Of a stretch of 64,000 nt of DNA, positions 25,049 through 35,250 are shown piece after piece. The stretch spans positions 62,001 through 126,000 of the forward strand of contig CAVOZC010000001.1 in NCBI GenBank assembly GCA_963700865.1, written 5' to 3'. Position numbers and translations under genes: made by a program. How positions within the stretch are numbered: position 1 is the first letter of the stretch; each line of letters starts with the position of its first letter. Below the pieces are notes generated by a model. The model was given only the letters and a program-made list of their open reading frames with translations. It had not been told where the DNA came from and did no database searches. Source of the stretch: CAVOGJ01 sp963700865. GTDB lineage: Bacteria; Planctomycetota; Planctomycetia; Pirellulales; Pirellulaceae.

Positions 25049-27607
25049 ATGGCCCAACCCACCGCGCAACCCACTCAGCTCCTTTCTTCGCTCCGCCCGC
25101 TGGGACTGCTATCGGTCCCCTTGATGATCCTCTTTCGCCGACCGTTATTTACGGACGAGCGACTCCTCTGGCGGGACATCGGCCATTTCTACACACCGCT
25201 CTGGCGCTGGGCGCGGAGCGAATGGGCCGTGGGCCGCATCCCGCTCTGGAACCCTCTTCAGAATCTGGGTGAGGCCCATCTGGCGGAAGGCACCTCCAGC
25301 GTGCTTTATCCGGGAAAACTGCTCTTCGCCCTCCCCTGCTCCTTCGACCGGCTGCTCACCCTCTTCGTTGTGGGACACGTACTCCTCGCCGGATGGCTGA
25401 TGTTTCGCCTGCTCGAGCGGTGGTATGTCTCCCGCACCGCGGCGACGCTGGCGGCTGCCACTTACATGTTGGGCGGCTGCCTGCTGGCGGAACATGGCAA
25501 TCCGCCCTATCTGATCGGTGCCGCCTGGCTGCCTGCCGCCATCGGTCTGATGTGGCAATTGGTCGAGCAGCCGAAATTTGCCGTTGCTGTCCGCATGTCG
25601 GTGATCGCGACCCTGATCATCCTGGGAGGCGACTTCCAAATGGTCTACCACCTGGGACTGCTCTGGATCCTGGCGATCATCTGCCAGTTCGGCGGTCGGC
25701 CATCATACAACCTGCGGGCCATCGGTCAGGCCCTGGCGGGATGCGGAACGGTCGCCGCGCTGACCATCGCCTTGTCCGCGGTCCAGTTGCTTCCCACAGC
25801 AACGCGCGTGCGGGAGAGTACACGCTGGCCATCGTCAACAGGAACGCGCGGGTCGCCGACCGCGTCCACGCTGCGTGACGATCGTTACGATTTTAGCGTG
25901 GGTCCCTGGCGATGGGGCGAGTTGGTCTGGCCCAATTTCGGCGGCAAGTTGTACCCCGAGAATAGTCGCTGGCTGCAGGCGCTGCCGGCCGAAGGACGCG
26001 TCTGGGCTCCCAGCCTTTACCTGGGCACACTTCCCCTGATTTGCCTGTTGGGCGGCCTGTGCCGCTTCCGCCAGGCCGACTCGCGAACACGTTGGGTCCT
26101 CTTCGCGATCCTGGCTGCCGGACTGGCCGCGTTGGGGAGGTACGGAGGAGGATGGCTGTTGGCCGAGGTTCAGCGGCTGGGGTGGCTCGACGACAACCCT
26201 TCCCGCGCCTGGCCCGTACTGGGCCCCTATTGGCTGATGACGAAGGTACTCCCGCTCTACGGCGGCTTTCGTTATCCGGGCAAGCTATGGATCATCGCGA
26301 CGTTTGGACTCGCGGCACTCACCGGGATAGGCGCGGCACGCCTCGACCGCCACTTGCTCGGAAAGATCGCTGCCGGACTGGTGGTGATCCACACGCTGGC
26401 CTTCATCATCGTACTCGCGGGTCGCGGCGCGTTCGAAGGCTGGTTGAATCAAACGCACACAGTCAATTTCATCTTCGGGCCGCTGGATATCGCGGCCGCG
26501 ACGGGAAATGTGTTGCAGGCCGTGGTCCATGGATGGCTGGCGGCCGGACTGATCTGGCTCCTGCTGCAAAGGCCGGACACGCCGACCATCCGGTGGGCCT
26601 TGACGCTTCTGATCCTGATCGATTTGTTGATCGCCAATCAGTGGATCGTAGCGTCGGGGCATGTCGCCCGCCCCACGGCGACACTGTCGGCCATGTCAAC
26701 GGACGCGGCCCCACTCCGTATCTATCGGGGCGAACGGCGTGGCTGGCGTCCGCACTCCTGGCGCGGCGGCTCAAGTCCCGATCGGCTGGGGGAGATCATG
26801 GTCTGGGATACCGCAACCCGCTTCCCGCAGCATCACCTCGATTTCGGAGGCCTGCTGGAATCCAACGTCACGATCGCCGCCCGCGACTGGACCGCCTTTT
26901 GTGCGGTGGCCCGTTCGCGGGGGCCGGCGCGGAGCGACGGTCGCCGCGAAATCCCGCCCCAGGTGCTCCGCGTGTTGGGTGTCGAGTCGATGATCTTGCC
27001 CGACTGGGGCCACCGTGGCTCCAACTCGATGAAACCCATCGCCGAAGACGCTGTCCGCGTCGAGCTGTCGCCTCCCTTTCCCCGCGCCTGGATCGTGCAT
27101 GAGGTCGCGTGGTTGCCCCATCAAACCGGGGCCACTTGGCAGGAACTCGAGGCACGGACACGCGAAGTCTGGTTTCCCGAACGGGATCGAGACTGGAGTC
27201 ACTTGGCGGTCGTCGAGTCGGATCGGAAGGAGGATCGGTTGCATGAACCGGTATTGGCTGGTGAGTCATGCCGATTGGTCGAGTACACGCCCCAGCAGGT
27301 CCGGCTGGCGGTTTCCTTGCGGACCACCGGCCAGATCGTGCTGAGCGACCGCTATGACGCGGGCTGGCAGGCCCATGCGCGAAAGGCAGGCGATACCGCT
27401 TGGCTGCCACTCCGCACCGTCCGCACCAACCGCATCCTGCGTTCTGTGCGGCTTGGGCCCGGTGATTGGGAGCTGGTCTGGACGTACCGTCCCCGGCCAT
27501 TCCTGTTGGGACTGGGCATCAGCCTGACCGCCTGGGCCTGGCTCGCGTGGTGGTCGCTGCGACGGGGCTTGTTGATAAGGCGAATGGAACGTAGGACGGG
27601 TTTGTAA
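25049..27607 (+). CDS. Large polytopic membrane protein (YfhO/glycosyltransferase-C-like)
   Basis: ATG 25049 (MAQPTAQPTQLLSSLRPLGL) gives 852 aa. About ten to twelve membrane helices occupy the first about 600 residues. Landmarks are the loop DIGHFYTPLWRWARSEWAVG then RIPLWNPLQNLGEAHLAEG, with acidic and aromatic residues resembling the first periplasmic loop of GT-C-type or YfhO-family proteins. A soluble C-terminal domain of about 200 residues follows, ending with one more helix (FLLGLGISLTAWAWLAWW). YfhO-like proteins are thought to transfer sugars to lipid- or wall-linked polymers. The name is by topology and motif resemblance only. Confidence 0.75.
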   Translation: MAQPTAQPTQLLSSLRPLGLLSVPLMILFRRPLFTDERLLWRDIGHFYTPLWRWARSEWAVGRIPLWNPLQNLGEAHLAEGTSSVLYPGKLLFALPCSFDRLLTLFVVGHVLLAGWLMFRLLERWYVSRTAATLAAATYMLGGCLLAEHGNPPYLIGAAWLPAAIGLMWQLVEQPKFAVAVRMSVIATLIILGGDFQMVYHLGLLWILAIICQFGGRPSYNLRAIGQALAGCGTVAALTIALSAVQLLPTATRVRESTRWPSSTGTRGSPTASTLRDDRYDFSVGPWRWGELVWPNFGGKLYPENSRWLQALPAEGRVWAPSLYLGTLPLICLLGGLCRFRQADSRTRWVLFAILAAGLAALGRYGGGWLLAEVQRLGWLDDNPSRAWPVLGPYWLMTKVLPLYGGFRYPGKLWIIATFGLAALTGIGAARLDRHLLGKIAAGLVVIHTLAFIIVLAGRGAFEGWLNQTHTVNFIFGPLDIAAATGNVLQAVVHGWLAAGLIWLLLQRPDTPTIRWALTLLILIDLLIANQWIVASGHVARPTATLSAMSTDAAPLRIYRGERRGWRPHSWRGGSSPDRLGEIMVWDTATRFPQHHLDFGGLLESNVTIAARDWTAFCAVARSRGPARSDGRREIPPQVLRVLGVESMILPDWGHRGSNSMKPIAEDAVRVELSPPFPRAWIVHEVAWLPHQTGATWQELEARTREVWFPERDRDWSHLAVVESDRKEDRLHEPVLAGESCRLVEYTPQQVRLAVSLRTTGQIVLSDRYDAGWQAHARKAGDTAWLPLRTVRTNRILRSVRLGPGDWELVWTYRPRPFLLGLGISLTAWAWLAWWSLRRGLLIRRMERRTGL

Positions 27608-27782
27608 CCTGTTTTTCTTTCCCAGCATGAATCGCCGGTCGCTCGTCCCGCTTGCCGCTACTGGCAGGTGGTAACGTCCCCCGATCGAATACGCTCCGAT
27701 GCACTTTTTCGGGACAGGCACGTAGGAACACGAAGATTCAACTCATATTTCCTTGTCCTCAGTTTTCCTGCCCCCGGGTGAT

Positions 27783-29522
27783 TCACACGGTGCGCTTCTG
27801 GGGGACCCGTCCGAAGTTGGCGGAACGTCGTACCGCGCGACGAGCCGTCACCAACAGGCAGGCACCGAGCGTCAGCAATCTCCCCGGCGGCTCTGGCACA
27901 ATTCGCATGGGCCTCATCATTTCATGGTCTTCGTGCTCTAAGATGTGACAATGCCAAACAAACGTCCCCGTATACTGCTCAAATTTGACCATCAGCCTTA
28001 CGGTTTCTCCGGCCCTAACGGAAAATGTATCCTCCCAGCCACGCTCGTAATCCTCCAGCGGTATATCGGCACCGAAGACGTTGGAACGGTCCAGGACTTG
28101 GAAGGCCTCCAGGTGCAAATGGATTGGGTGGGACTGACCCGTGGTGTTGGCGATCTCCCAAATCTCCAGGTCTCCCTGTTGCACCGTTTCGGTGATCGCG
28201 TCCGTCCAACGCTGGCCGTTCAGCAGCAATAGCGGTCGGCCACCATTATCGAACGCACTCACGAGAGAGAGCGAACGAGTTACGCTGGCTGCCGTCTCAT
28301 CGTAACGGACAATGTTCGAAAGATGATCTGGCAGTAGACTATCGTCGGCTCCCGTGGGTAGCTTGATACGGAACTGCATGACTTCATCCGTGGTACCTGT
28401 GGCAGCGCCAAGCCCTGATTCCGCAACGTCAGTGTGTCCCCCACGGCAAACTGAGAAAAATCAACGACGATATCGGAACGATCGGCTGGCGCTAATGAAA
28501 TCCGCGAACGTTCAATTCGCGATGAAAGGAGTCCTCCATCGGTACCGATCTGATGTAAAACCACCGGATCGGACGAGCCGGTGATGGCGTCCGGTTCCAG
28601 CGACAAATCAAACGTACGTGAGTTAGCTGCGTTTAATACGCGAAAGCGATACTTGCGAGGCTCAACTTCCAAGAACGGCCAAACCACGCCATTGACAAGA
28701 TTCGCGTCGGCCAGAAAGAAGGACACCTGCGAGGGATCGCTGTAAGGTTCTTCGGGCGGATAGAATAGCCGTCCATCTTCATAGAAGGAGCGATCTTGGA
28801 GCATGAGCGGAATCTCATAATCGCCCGAAGGCAAGCCGAGTGACTGCTCCTCACTGTCTCGTAAAAGATAGAATCCTGCCATTCCGGCGTACACGTTCAA
28901 ACGCGTAATGCCCATGGCGTGGTCGTGATACCATAAGCCGGCGGCTCGCTGCTGATTGGTATAGGTCGTAATCAGGCTATTGCCGGATGGACCGCCCATG
29001 CCATTGGCGGCCGCCGACGCATCGGGGGAAAACCAATGCTCGGGGTAACCGTCACTTCGTTCTTCCGTAACGCCGCCATGCAGATGAGTCACGATGCGAG
29101 CCTGAGGGAATTGCGGGCCCGCTCCGTGTACGGTCGTGTCGTAGGGGAGCATATGATTCAGCGGCTGTCCCTGGTTGTCGACGAGGTTGTTTTGCCAGCG
29201 GACCTTGATTGTCTCGCCTCGATTGACTTCAAAAGTCGGCCCAGGAAACATGCCGTTGTAACCCCACAACGGCGTCGGCGGCAGTTGGCTGTGCAATCGC
29301 TGCGTGGAACGGACGAACGTCCACTTCGTATAGAGGAGCCCCGTCGAGCGATCCCGAGGCGGTTATCACATTAGCCAGCGGGTTGGGCAACGGATCGAGA
29401 TACTTGGTCAGTGTGCGGACATCAAGGACTCCAGCGGAGGCTTTAGCGATGCACAAGAACACAACCGCAGTGACAGTGTATTTGCACATGGTTTTCGCAG
29501 GCGTCTCAGCGAGGATCGTCAT
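27783..29522 (-). CDS. Multicopper oxidase with PEP-CTERM tail (two frameshifts)
   Basis: Three reading frames (29522-about 29295, about 29295-28408, about 28408-27783) join into one bilirubin-oxidase/CotA-like protein of about 575 aa. All four copper motifs are present: THLHGG, WYHDHAMG, HPIHLHLEAFQ and WHCHILEHEDHEMM. The C-terminus is IVPEPPGRLLTLGACLLVTA then RRAVRR, a PEP-CTERM sorting signal. The break near 28408 is repaired by one extra G (reading GLGAATGTTDEVMQFR). ATG 29522 overlaps the TGA of the upstream oxidase gene; ATG 29489 (MCKYTVTAVVFLCIAKASAG) is an alternative start at the signal peptide. Probable role: oxidation of phenolics, metals or polymers at the cell surface. Confidence 0.85.
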
Positions 29523-31437
29523 TGGTGAAATCCTAGGATTGCCCTACGTCCGCCGCACCTGACACGTCGCACCAGCGTCGACCGCAGCAGCAGCCATATC
29601 CAGCACGTGGACGGTTCGGGAACGACGGTGTTCGCGGCCTGGAATTTGTGGCTGTTCCAGATATTAAAATCTGAGATATCTACAACGCCATCAGCACTAA
29701 AATCGCCCTGACACCAGCCAGGATCATTGGTGAGCTTGTGCGAATTCCAGATGTTGAAATCCGCGATATCGACAACTCCGTCGAGGTTCGCGTCGGCGGG
29801 CAGGTAAGCACTTCCCGAGGGCAGGTTTTCCGCTCCGCGCGGCCGAGCCACCACGCCAAGTCCTCGGCATCCACCCTGCCGTTGCCATCCAGATCAAACG
29901 TGGCGTTCTGGGTGCCGCGGCGATTTCGATCACCAGCGCATCGACATCGCTACATTCATAATCACCATCGTCGTTGAAATCGCCCGGTAATCCAGAAGTC
30001 GGCAATTCTGCCCGGATGAACTCCGCAATCGACGGAACACCATTATCGTTCAACAGGAACAGCATGTAGTAGCCTGGCGGCGCTGCATTGGAATTTGAGG
30101 GCAGGGTGATCTCCACGCCGCCGATGACGGGGGTGAATTCCAAATGGTTAATTCGCTGAGTCCAGTTTTGCGAGTGGGTCGTTGATCCGGGAACAAGCAT
30201 GTTGACAGCGGCGATACTGGCGGCATCGGGCGTCGCCACAAAGAACGTTTCACCCAATTCCGCACTGGCTGGTGCGGATGTAATCGTGGGCCTCGCTCCG
30301 TTAAACAGGTAGGCCGGGGAATAGATTTCCGCGTTCAGATTCTGGGAAACCCCGCCGCTATCGTGGTCGCCTCCGGTAATCAACACGCGTCCATCCGGTA
30401 ACAGCGTGGCGGTAGAATGGTAACCACGATATGCGTTGCTCGCCGCAGCAACCTGAGTTATCTGTTGCGTTGTCGGATCCCAGATCTCGGGCACGCGATA
30501 TTCTGCCGTTGGGATCATTCCATCCGGCAGCGGACGTTCCTCCGGTAATCAGCACCGTACCATCGGCGAGAATGGTCGCGTCATGCTGGCGGCGGGGCTG
30601 GGCCATCGAGTTATGCGGCGTAGGTCCATCCGGGACTCGGATCGTTCAGGTCGAGCAGTGAGACATTGGCGGTCGGGTCGCTCCCACCACCGAAGAAGGC
30701 CACTTTCCGGGTTCGTACATGACGGCCGGACCGATAGTCGTCCAAGTTAGAATCCAGCGTGATGTCCACAAAACTCCACTGGCCGGTGCCGGTGGTATCC
30801 AGCACTTCCGTGGCGTTGTTGAAGCCCGCCGCGGAAACGACCCTTGCCATCGGGAGCCAAAAAAGTCCTGGGTAGAGCGGCAGAGTTTTCTGGGCTCCTG
30901 TCAAGTTCGCGCCAACTGTTCGTGGCAACTTCGTAGACTTGAGGCAGCCGATTTGTGTCGCCACTGAAATTCATGTCGCCGGACATGACCAGGACGTCAC
31001 CGTTGCCCAGCGTCGTGGCACTGGGATACCAACGGCCCGCATTCATGTCGGGTACGTTGCCCGCCCAGGTGTCGGTAAACGGATCGTAGATGTCGGCGAC
31101 GGGCTCACCCACGTTATTGGCGATGTGGCCCCCCACGACCATCAACCGGCCGTCACCCAAAAAAGCGTGACCAGCGCAGAAGATGTTGACAGTCCGGCAA
31201 AGCCGGTGCGGAAAACTGCTGCGTCAGCGGATCCCACAAACCGACGCTCTCGGTCCAGGTCTGCCAGACCATAATCTTCCCGGTGGGAAGTAGTGATGCA
31301 TGGATCGCTTCAATGGGCCAGTTGATGACGCCCGACCATAGTCCATCCACCGAGGGTTGAGCTTGGGCAGATGTCAACCCGAATATCATCCAAGAGACGA
31401 GCGCTGCTGGGCCGGCAGCGATTAGAATCTTCAACAT
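29519..31437 (-). CDS. Copper-radical (glyoxal/galactose) oxidase-like protein with dockerin-like and PEP-CTERM tail (several frameshifts)
   Basis: At least seven single-base breaks (about 31195, 30903, 30862, 30846, 30600, 30515, 29913 and 29845) split the gene. Read across them it is one exported protein of about 635 aa: signal peptide (MLKILIAAGPAALVSWMIFG), kelch repeats, DUF1929 domain, dockerin-like tail (DANLDGVVDIADFNIWNSHK, then a second copy) and VPEPSTCWIWLLL PEP-CTERM. Catalytic residues of copper-radical oxidases can be found: Cys in NIFCAGHAF, Tyr in GRWYPS, Tyr-His in RGYHST and His in STTHSQNW. Several breaks sit in homopolymers. These enzymes oxidise alcohols or aldehydes and release H2O2. 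Confidence 0.8.
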
Positions 31438-31446
31438 TGACTCTCC

Positions 31447-32226
31447 TTACGTTTGTTTTTGGCATGCCAGGCGCCAGCGATGACTCGTCTGCGGAAGCAG
31501 TCCCAAGACCAGCGACAGAATAAATGCTTGGCCTGACGGCTCAGGGACGGGACGAATCTGTCCGCGAATGGCAACTCCCGGCGGCGTGGAACTCGCCTCG
31601 ACGGTGTGCACAGCCAGATACAATTCGGCGGCGTCCAACTCGTCCAGCCAATCCGAGATAACCTTCGTCGTCAGCGGGAAGAACTGAGGCAACAAATCAC
31701 CCGTGACTGGATCCCGGGAAGCATCGCTGATATCGAAGATGCCGCTCAGTGACTCGTTGGCAAAATCGACGATCAGGTCCGCGTCGTCTTCACTTGGGTT
31801 GCCGAAAATGTTCAGGATATGAGGCCCAATGACGTCGGGAACTTGAAAATGAATATGCATCCCCACGATGTCATTAGGATCCGTGCGGTTGGCAGGGTTG
31901 GGTTCCAAGTCAAGTCCATCAAATTGAATGTCGTAACGCAGTTGCGTCCGCGCATCATTGAGCACAAATGTTGCGTCTCCGGTCGCAGTTGTATGGCTTG
32001 TATTAAAGACAACTTGCGACGCATCCAAATGGGCTGCGAAGTACGTGTCCGCTTTTATTTCGGCCCCCAGCCCGACAAGTGCCAACACGATACACGGCAA
32101 GAAGAGCAAGGCATGACGGGCGGTATGCCAAGATTGAAGGCGTGATTTGTTGCGATGCAATTCGGCGAGAGGCGAGAGACTTAGCCACTTGCAGTGGTGG
32201 CCGAGCGATGGAGGGGTTTGAGACAT
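31447..32226 (-). CDS. CHRD-domain exported protein with PEP-CTERM tail
   Basis: ATG 32226 (MSQTPPSLGHHCKWLSLSPL) gives 259 aa; the frame runs further upstream but looks non-coding. A late signal sequence (ALLFLPCIVLALVGLGAEIK) precedes a CHRD domain: YFAAHLDASQVVFNTSHTTA, GMHIHFQVPDVIGPHILNIF, ELYLAVHTVEASSTPPGVAI. The C-terminus PVPEPSGQAFILSLVLGLL then a basic end is a PEP-CTERM signal. CHRD domains occur in chordin and in many bacterial surface proteins, often with copper-containing or matrix proteins; their activity is unknown. It ends 9 bp before the oxidase gene, so the three genes 32226 to 27783 form an operon. Confidence 0.88.
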   Translation of the reverse strand: MSQTPPSLGHHCKWLSLSPLAELHRNKSRLQSWHTARHALLFLPCIVLALVGLGAEIKADTYFAAHLDASQVVFNTSHTTATGDATFVLNDARTQLRYDIQFDGLDLEPNPANRTDPNDIVGMHIHFQVPDVIGPHILNIFGNPSEDDADLIVDFANESLSGIFDISDASRDPVTGDLLPQFFPLTTKVISDWLDELDAAELYLAVHTVEASSTPPGVAIRGQIRPVPEPSGQAFILSLVLGLLPQTSHRWRLACQKQT

Positions 32227-32726
32227 ATCCGCACGGGCACCTTTTTGTTGTTGAAGCTTCCGCCCAACCGCTGCTGGGAGATTCGCTACCTCTTGTCGAG
32301 GGACTCCCCCGAAGCCCGCATTGTAGTTGCCTTTCCGGCACAAGCAACGAATTAGTCGGTGTTTGAGACGGTCGACAAGCGGCTATCAGGGATACTACTA
32401 CCACTTGCGTTGTACGACGATTTGCGGAACGCGGGCTCTGGCCGGCGAATCACAAATCGCCACGTCGAACTGGACTGCGTCCGCCGGTTGCCTCATCCAA
32501 GCACGATCTTGGTCCGATACAGGAATCGGACGTTGGGCGAGTATGAGAGTGTCGATGAATCCGTGGAGGAAAGAGCTGCTTCCCGCCTGTGATCGCTTCC
32601 TGTGATCATCGATTGCGGAATGCAACCACACGGTCGTCCCCTGCACAAACTGTGCCGCCCCGACCAATGACAGGCTGGAAGCCTATCCCACTTTGCACCC
32701 GGCGCCTTGCGGTCCGGTCCGTCGCT
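32227..32726. other. Intergenic region upstream of the oxidase operon
   Basis: Five hundred bases between the CHRD gene start and the end of the serine acetyltransferase gene. No reading frame here is convincing. It contains the family A repeat at 32667-32691 and should hold the promoter of the oxidase operon on the minus strand; I see no strong -35/-10 pair. Confidence 0.5.
32667..32691. repeat. Dispersed palindromic repeat, family A, copy 2
   Basis: Same 24-base sequence as the copy in the atp operon (core GGCTGGAAGCCTATCC), lying 36 bases past the stop of the serine acetyltransferase gene. Confidence 0.75.
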
Positions 32727-33695
32727 TTAGATCTGGAAGTTGGCCTGGGGGCGATAGCCCTCCGGGGTTTCCGCCCGCAACCGCAGATTGGGTTTTTCCA
32801 TCGTCACCGTCGTGTGGGGATCGACCGAATGCGTCAGCCAGACGCTAGATCCGATCACCGAATCGTGACCGATCACCGTCTGGCCTCCCAGCACCGTCGC
32901 ATTCGCATAGACGACGACCCGATCCTCAATCGTGGGATGACGTTTTGTGTGCCGTTGCAGATTTCCCTCGGCATCCGTGGCAAAGCTCAACGCCCCGAGC
33001 GTCACGCTCTGGTACAGCTTGACGTGATCTCCGATGTGGCAGGTCTCGCCCACGACGACGCCCGTACCATGGTCGATGAAGAAATATTCACCGATGGTGG
33101 CCCCCGGATGGATGTCGATACCGGTCGCCTTATGCGACCACTCGGTCATCATCCGTGGGATGAAAGGGACGTCCAGGAGATAAAGTTCGTGGGCCAGCCG
33201 AAACACGGTGATGGCTTCCAACCCAGGGTAGCAGAGGATGACTTCGTCGAGACTCTTGCAGGCGGGGTCGCCATCATAGGCAGCTTGCACATCGGTCGCC
33301 AGCGTCTCTCGAATGTGGGGAATGCGATGGAGAAAATCGATGGCAATCCGCTGTGCCTCGCGTTCAAAATCAAGCTCCTCGACGCACGCCTGATCCTCGC
33401 GCCGCATGCGATCCTCATGCCGCAGGGCACGGGCGATCTGCTCGGTGAGTTGATCGTGCAGGCTGTCGATCAAATCGCCCACGTGATAGGTGATATTGCC
33501 AATATGCAGGCCCTCGCGGCGACGATAGCCGGGATAAATTACGTCCTTTAGGTCCAGAATCGCAGCCACGATGTCCTCGTAGCGAGGCAAAGGGCAGTGC
33601 CCCAGATGATTGATCGTGCCGATCTGCGTGTACGTTTCGACAATGCGATCCGTTAATTCGGGCAGCTGTTCTTTGCGACGAAAATCAGAGGCCAT
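32727..33695 (-). CDS. cysE: Serine O-acetyltransferase (CysE/EpsC-like)
   Basis: ATG 33695 (MASDFRRKEQLPELTDRIVE) gives 322 aa. The N-terminal helical domain is followed by a left-handed beta-helix with hexapeptide repeats (ATGIDIHPGATIGEYFFIDH, GTGVVVGETCHIGDHVKLYQ, VVVYANATVLGGQTVIGHDS). The catalytic Asp/His region DIHPGA...FIDHGTG and the GALSF segment match serine acetyltransferases of the EpsC type, which make O-acetylserine for cysteine synthesis. No cysK is adjacent. The longer frame to 33803 would add 36 residues unlike the family. Confidence 0.92.
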   Translation of the reverse strand: MASDFRRKEQLPELTDRIVETYTQIGTINHLGHCPLPRYEDIVAAILDLKDVIYPGYRRREGLHIGNITYHVGDLIDSLHDQLTEQIARALRHEDRMRREDQACVEELDFEREAQRIAIDFLHRIPHIRETLATDVQAAYDGDPACKSLDEVILCYPGLEAITVFRLAHELYLLDVPFIPRMMTEWSHKATGIDIHPGATIGEYFFIDHGTGVVVGETCHIGDHVKLYQSVTLGALSFATDAEGNLQRHTKRHPTIEDRVVVYANATVLGGQTVIGHDSVIGSSVWLTHSVDPHTTVTMEKPNLRLRAETPEGYRPQANFQI

Positions 33696-34090
33696 CAGTG
33701 GATTCCCCAGGGGAAAGATATGGTGCGTGGGCAAGCAAGCCGTGGAGAGCGCGTCGTGGAAGTCCGGGCTAAGCCGGACTCGTACATTCGCAACAAATGA
33801 CACGGGTTACGATCACGGAAGGCCCCTGGGTCGAGCGGGTGTCCGGAGCCACGCGGCCGCACTTGGCCGTCAGGGGCACCCTATTACTTCGTACGCTGGC
33901 ACCATCGACGGGACGACTCCTGCCGATCATGTCTTCGGTTCGAACGGCAACGAAAATTCAGGTTATCCCGATGCCCAGCGGACCGCTGAGCACCACTGAG
34001 TGATAACACAGACCGACTGGGCCTGACCACTGTGCTGGCATGGATCGCGGGTTTCGCCCGGCCGACAGCCGCGGAACCCATCCCTGCTGA
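33696..34090. other. Intergenic region, no gene seen
   Basis: About 395 bases between cysE and the desaturase gene. A 68-codon plus-strand frame (33797-34003) has no recognisable features. No repeat or terminator was recognised. Confidence 0.5.
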
Positions 34091-35089
34091 CTATTCCTGC
34101 CCCGTCTTACCCCAGACACGCGGTCGGACAAGATTTTTCGCTAAACCCAGTTTTTCCAAGCCGCGAATGATCCACCAGGACATGTCAAACTCGTACCATA
34201 GGTGCCCGTGGGAGGCGGCTCGTTGATCGGCGTGGTGATTGTTGTGCCAGCCCTCTCCGTGGGAAATCAACGCCACAAACCAGTTGTTACGACTGTTGTC
34301 GGTCGTCTCGTAGTTGCGATAGCCCCACACGTGACTGAGCGAGTTGACGGCCCAGGTCCCGTGAAGCACGACGACCGTCCGCACGAACACGCCCCAAACC
34401 AGAATGCTCAAACCGAATCGCAACGCGCCCGCACCGGTGCCGTAAATCCACCATCCGGCCAGGGAACCCAATCCCCAGAATAACAGGGCATGCAACGTGT
34501 AAACGCCCAACCACAACGAATACCGCTCAAGCCGCAGATAGAACGGATCCTTGAGCAAATCTCGGACATACTTCTCAAACTGATTGACGCTGACATGATC
34601 GCGATTGACGACGAACAGCCACCCCATGTGCCCCCACAGAAAACTGACCAGGGGAGAATGCGGGTCCGGTTGTTCGTCCGAATTCTTATGGTGGACACGG
34701 TGTACGGCGACCCAGCGGGCGGGCGAATCCTGCAAGTTGCAGATTCCCAGAATCGCGAGAAAATGCTCGAACCACTTCGGACAAGTGAAGCCCTGGTGCG
34801 TCAACAGGCGATGGTAGCCGATGGTGATGCCAAACATCCCAAATAAGAAGTGACCCAGCACGGCCACCACGACACCGGTCCAACTGAAGAGGTAGGTGAA
34901 CCAGCCCGGAACGAACGCCGTCGCCGCCAGGATATGGATCAACACCAGCGCGATCGCATAATTCCGATCGATCCGAATGGGTTGCGTTGTCTCCGGGTAA
35001 TCGAGGGTGCCGCAAACGGCCATTCCGCTGGGCGACGCGGCATGTACTTTCGTCGAACCCGTCTCGGGCGAGCTTGTTTCCGTTGCCAT
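34091..35089 (-). CDS. Membrane fatty-acid (acyl-CoA delta-9 type) desaturase
   Basis: This 332-aa di-iron membrane desaturase has the three histidine boxes in order: HRLLTH (in GYHRLLTHQGF), HRVHH (in VHRVHHKNSDEQPDPHSP) and HNNHH (in GEGWHNNHHADQRAASHG). Four hydrophobic helices flank them (ALVLIHILAATAFVPGWFTY; VVVAVLGHFLFGMFGITIGY; YTLHALLFWGLGSLAGWWI; LSILVWGVFVRTVVVLHGTW). It introduces a cis double bond into acyl chains to adjust membrane fluidity. The start is ATG 35089. Confidence 0.94.
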   Translation of the reverse strand: MATETSSPETGSTKVHAASPSGMAVCGTLDYPETTQPIRIDRNYAIALVLIHILAATAFVPGWFTYLFSWTGVVVAVLGHFLFGMFGITIGYHRLLTHQGFTCPKWFEHFLAILGICNLQDSPARWVAVHRVHHKNSDEQPDPHSPLVSFLWGHMGWLFVVNRDHVSVNQFEKYVRDLLKDPFYLRLERYSLWLGVYTLHALLFWGLGSLAGWWIYGTGAGALRFGLSILVWGVFVRTVVVLHGTWAVNSLSHVWGYRNYETTDNSRNNWFVALISHGEGWHNNHHADQRAASHGHLWYEFDMSWWIIRGLEKLGLAKNLVRPRVWGKTGQE

Positions 35090-35250
35090 CCTTCATCCAT
35101 TCAAAAAAACAAGGGAGCTGCATAGATTATCGAGAGAGTGCCGCTGGAATGCAAAGCCAAATCGGCAGCAAATGCGGTGCCAGCCACAACCGATCGGCAG
35201 CGTGCGGCTCCTGAGCGGCAAATGGAGTAACCGCGTAAGAGGCCAGGGTA

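Noticed and set aside
29519..31437. Calling the oxidase gene a decayed pseudogene
   Set aside because: Catalytic residues, domain order and the sorting tail are all preserved, and the breaks are single-base, several in homopolymers.
33797..34003. 68-codon plus-strand frame
   Set aside because: Short, no family, no ribosome site, and overlapped by antisense frames of similar quality.
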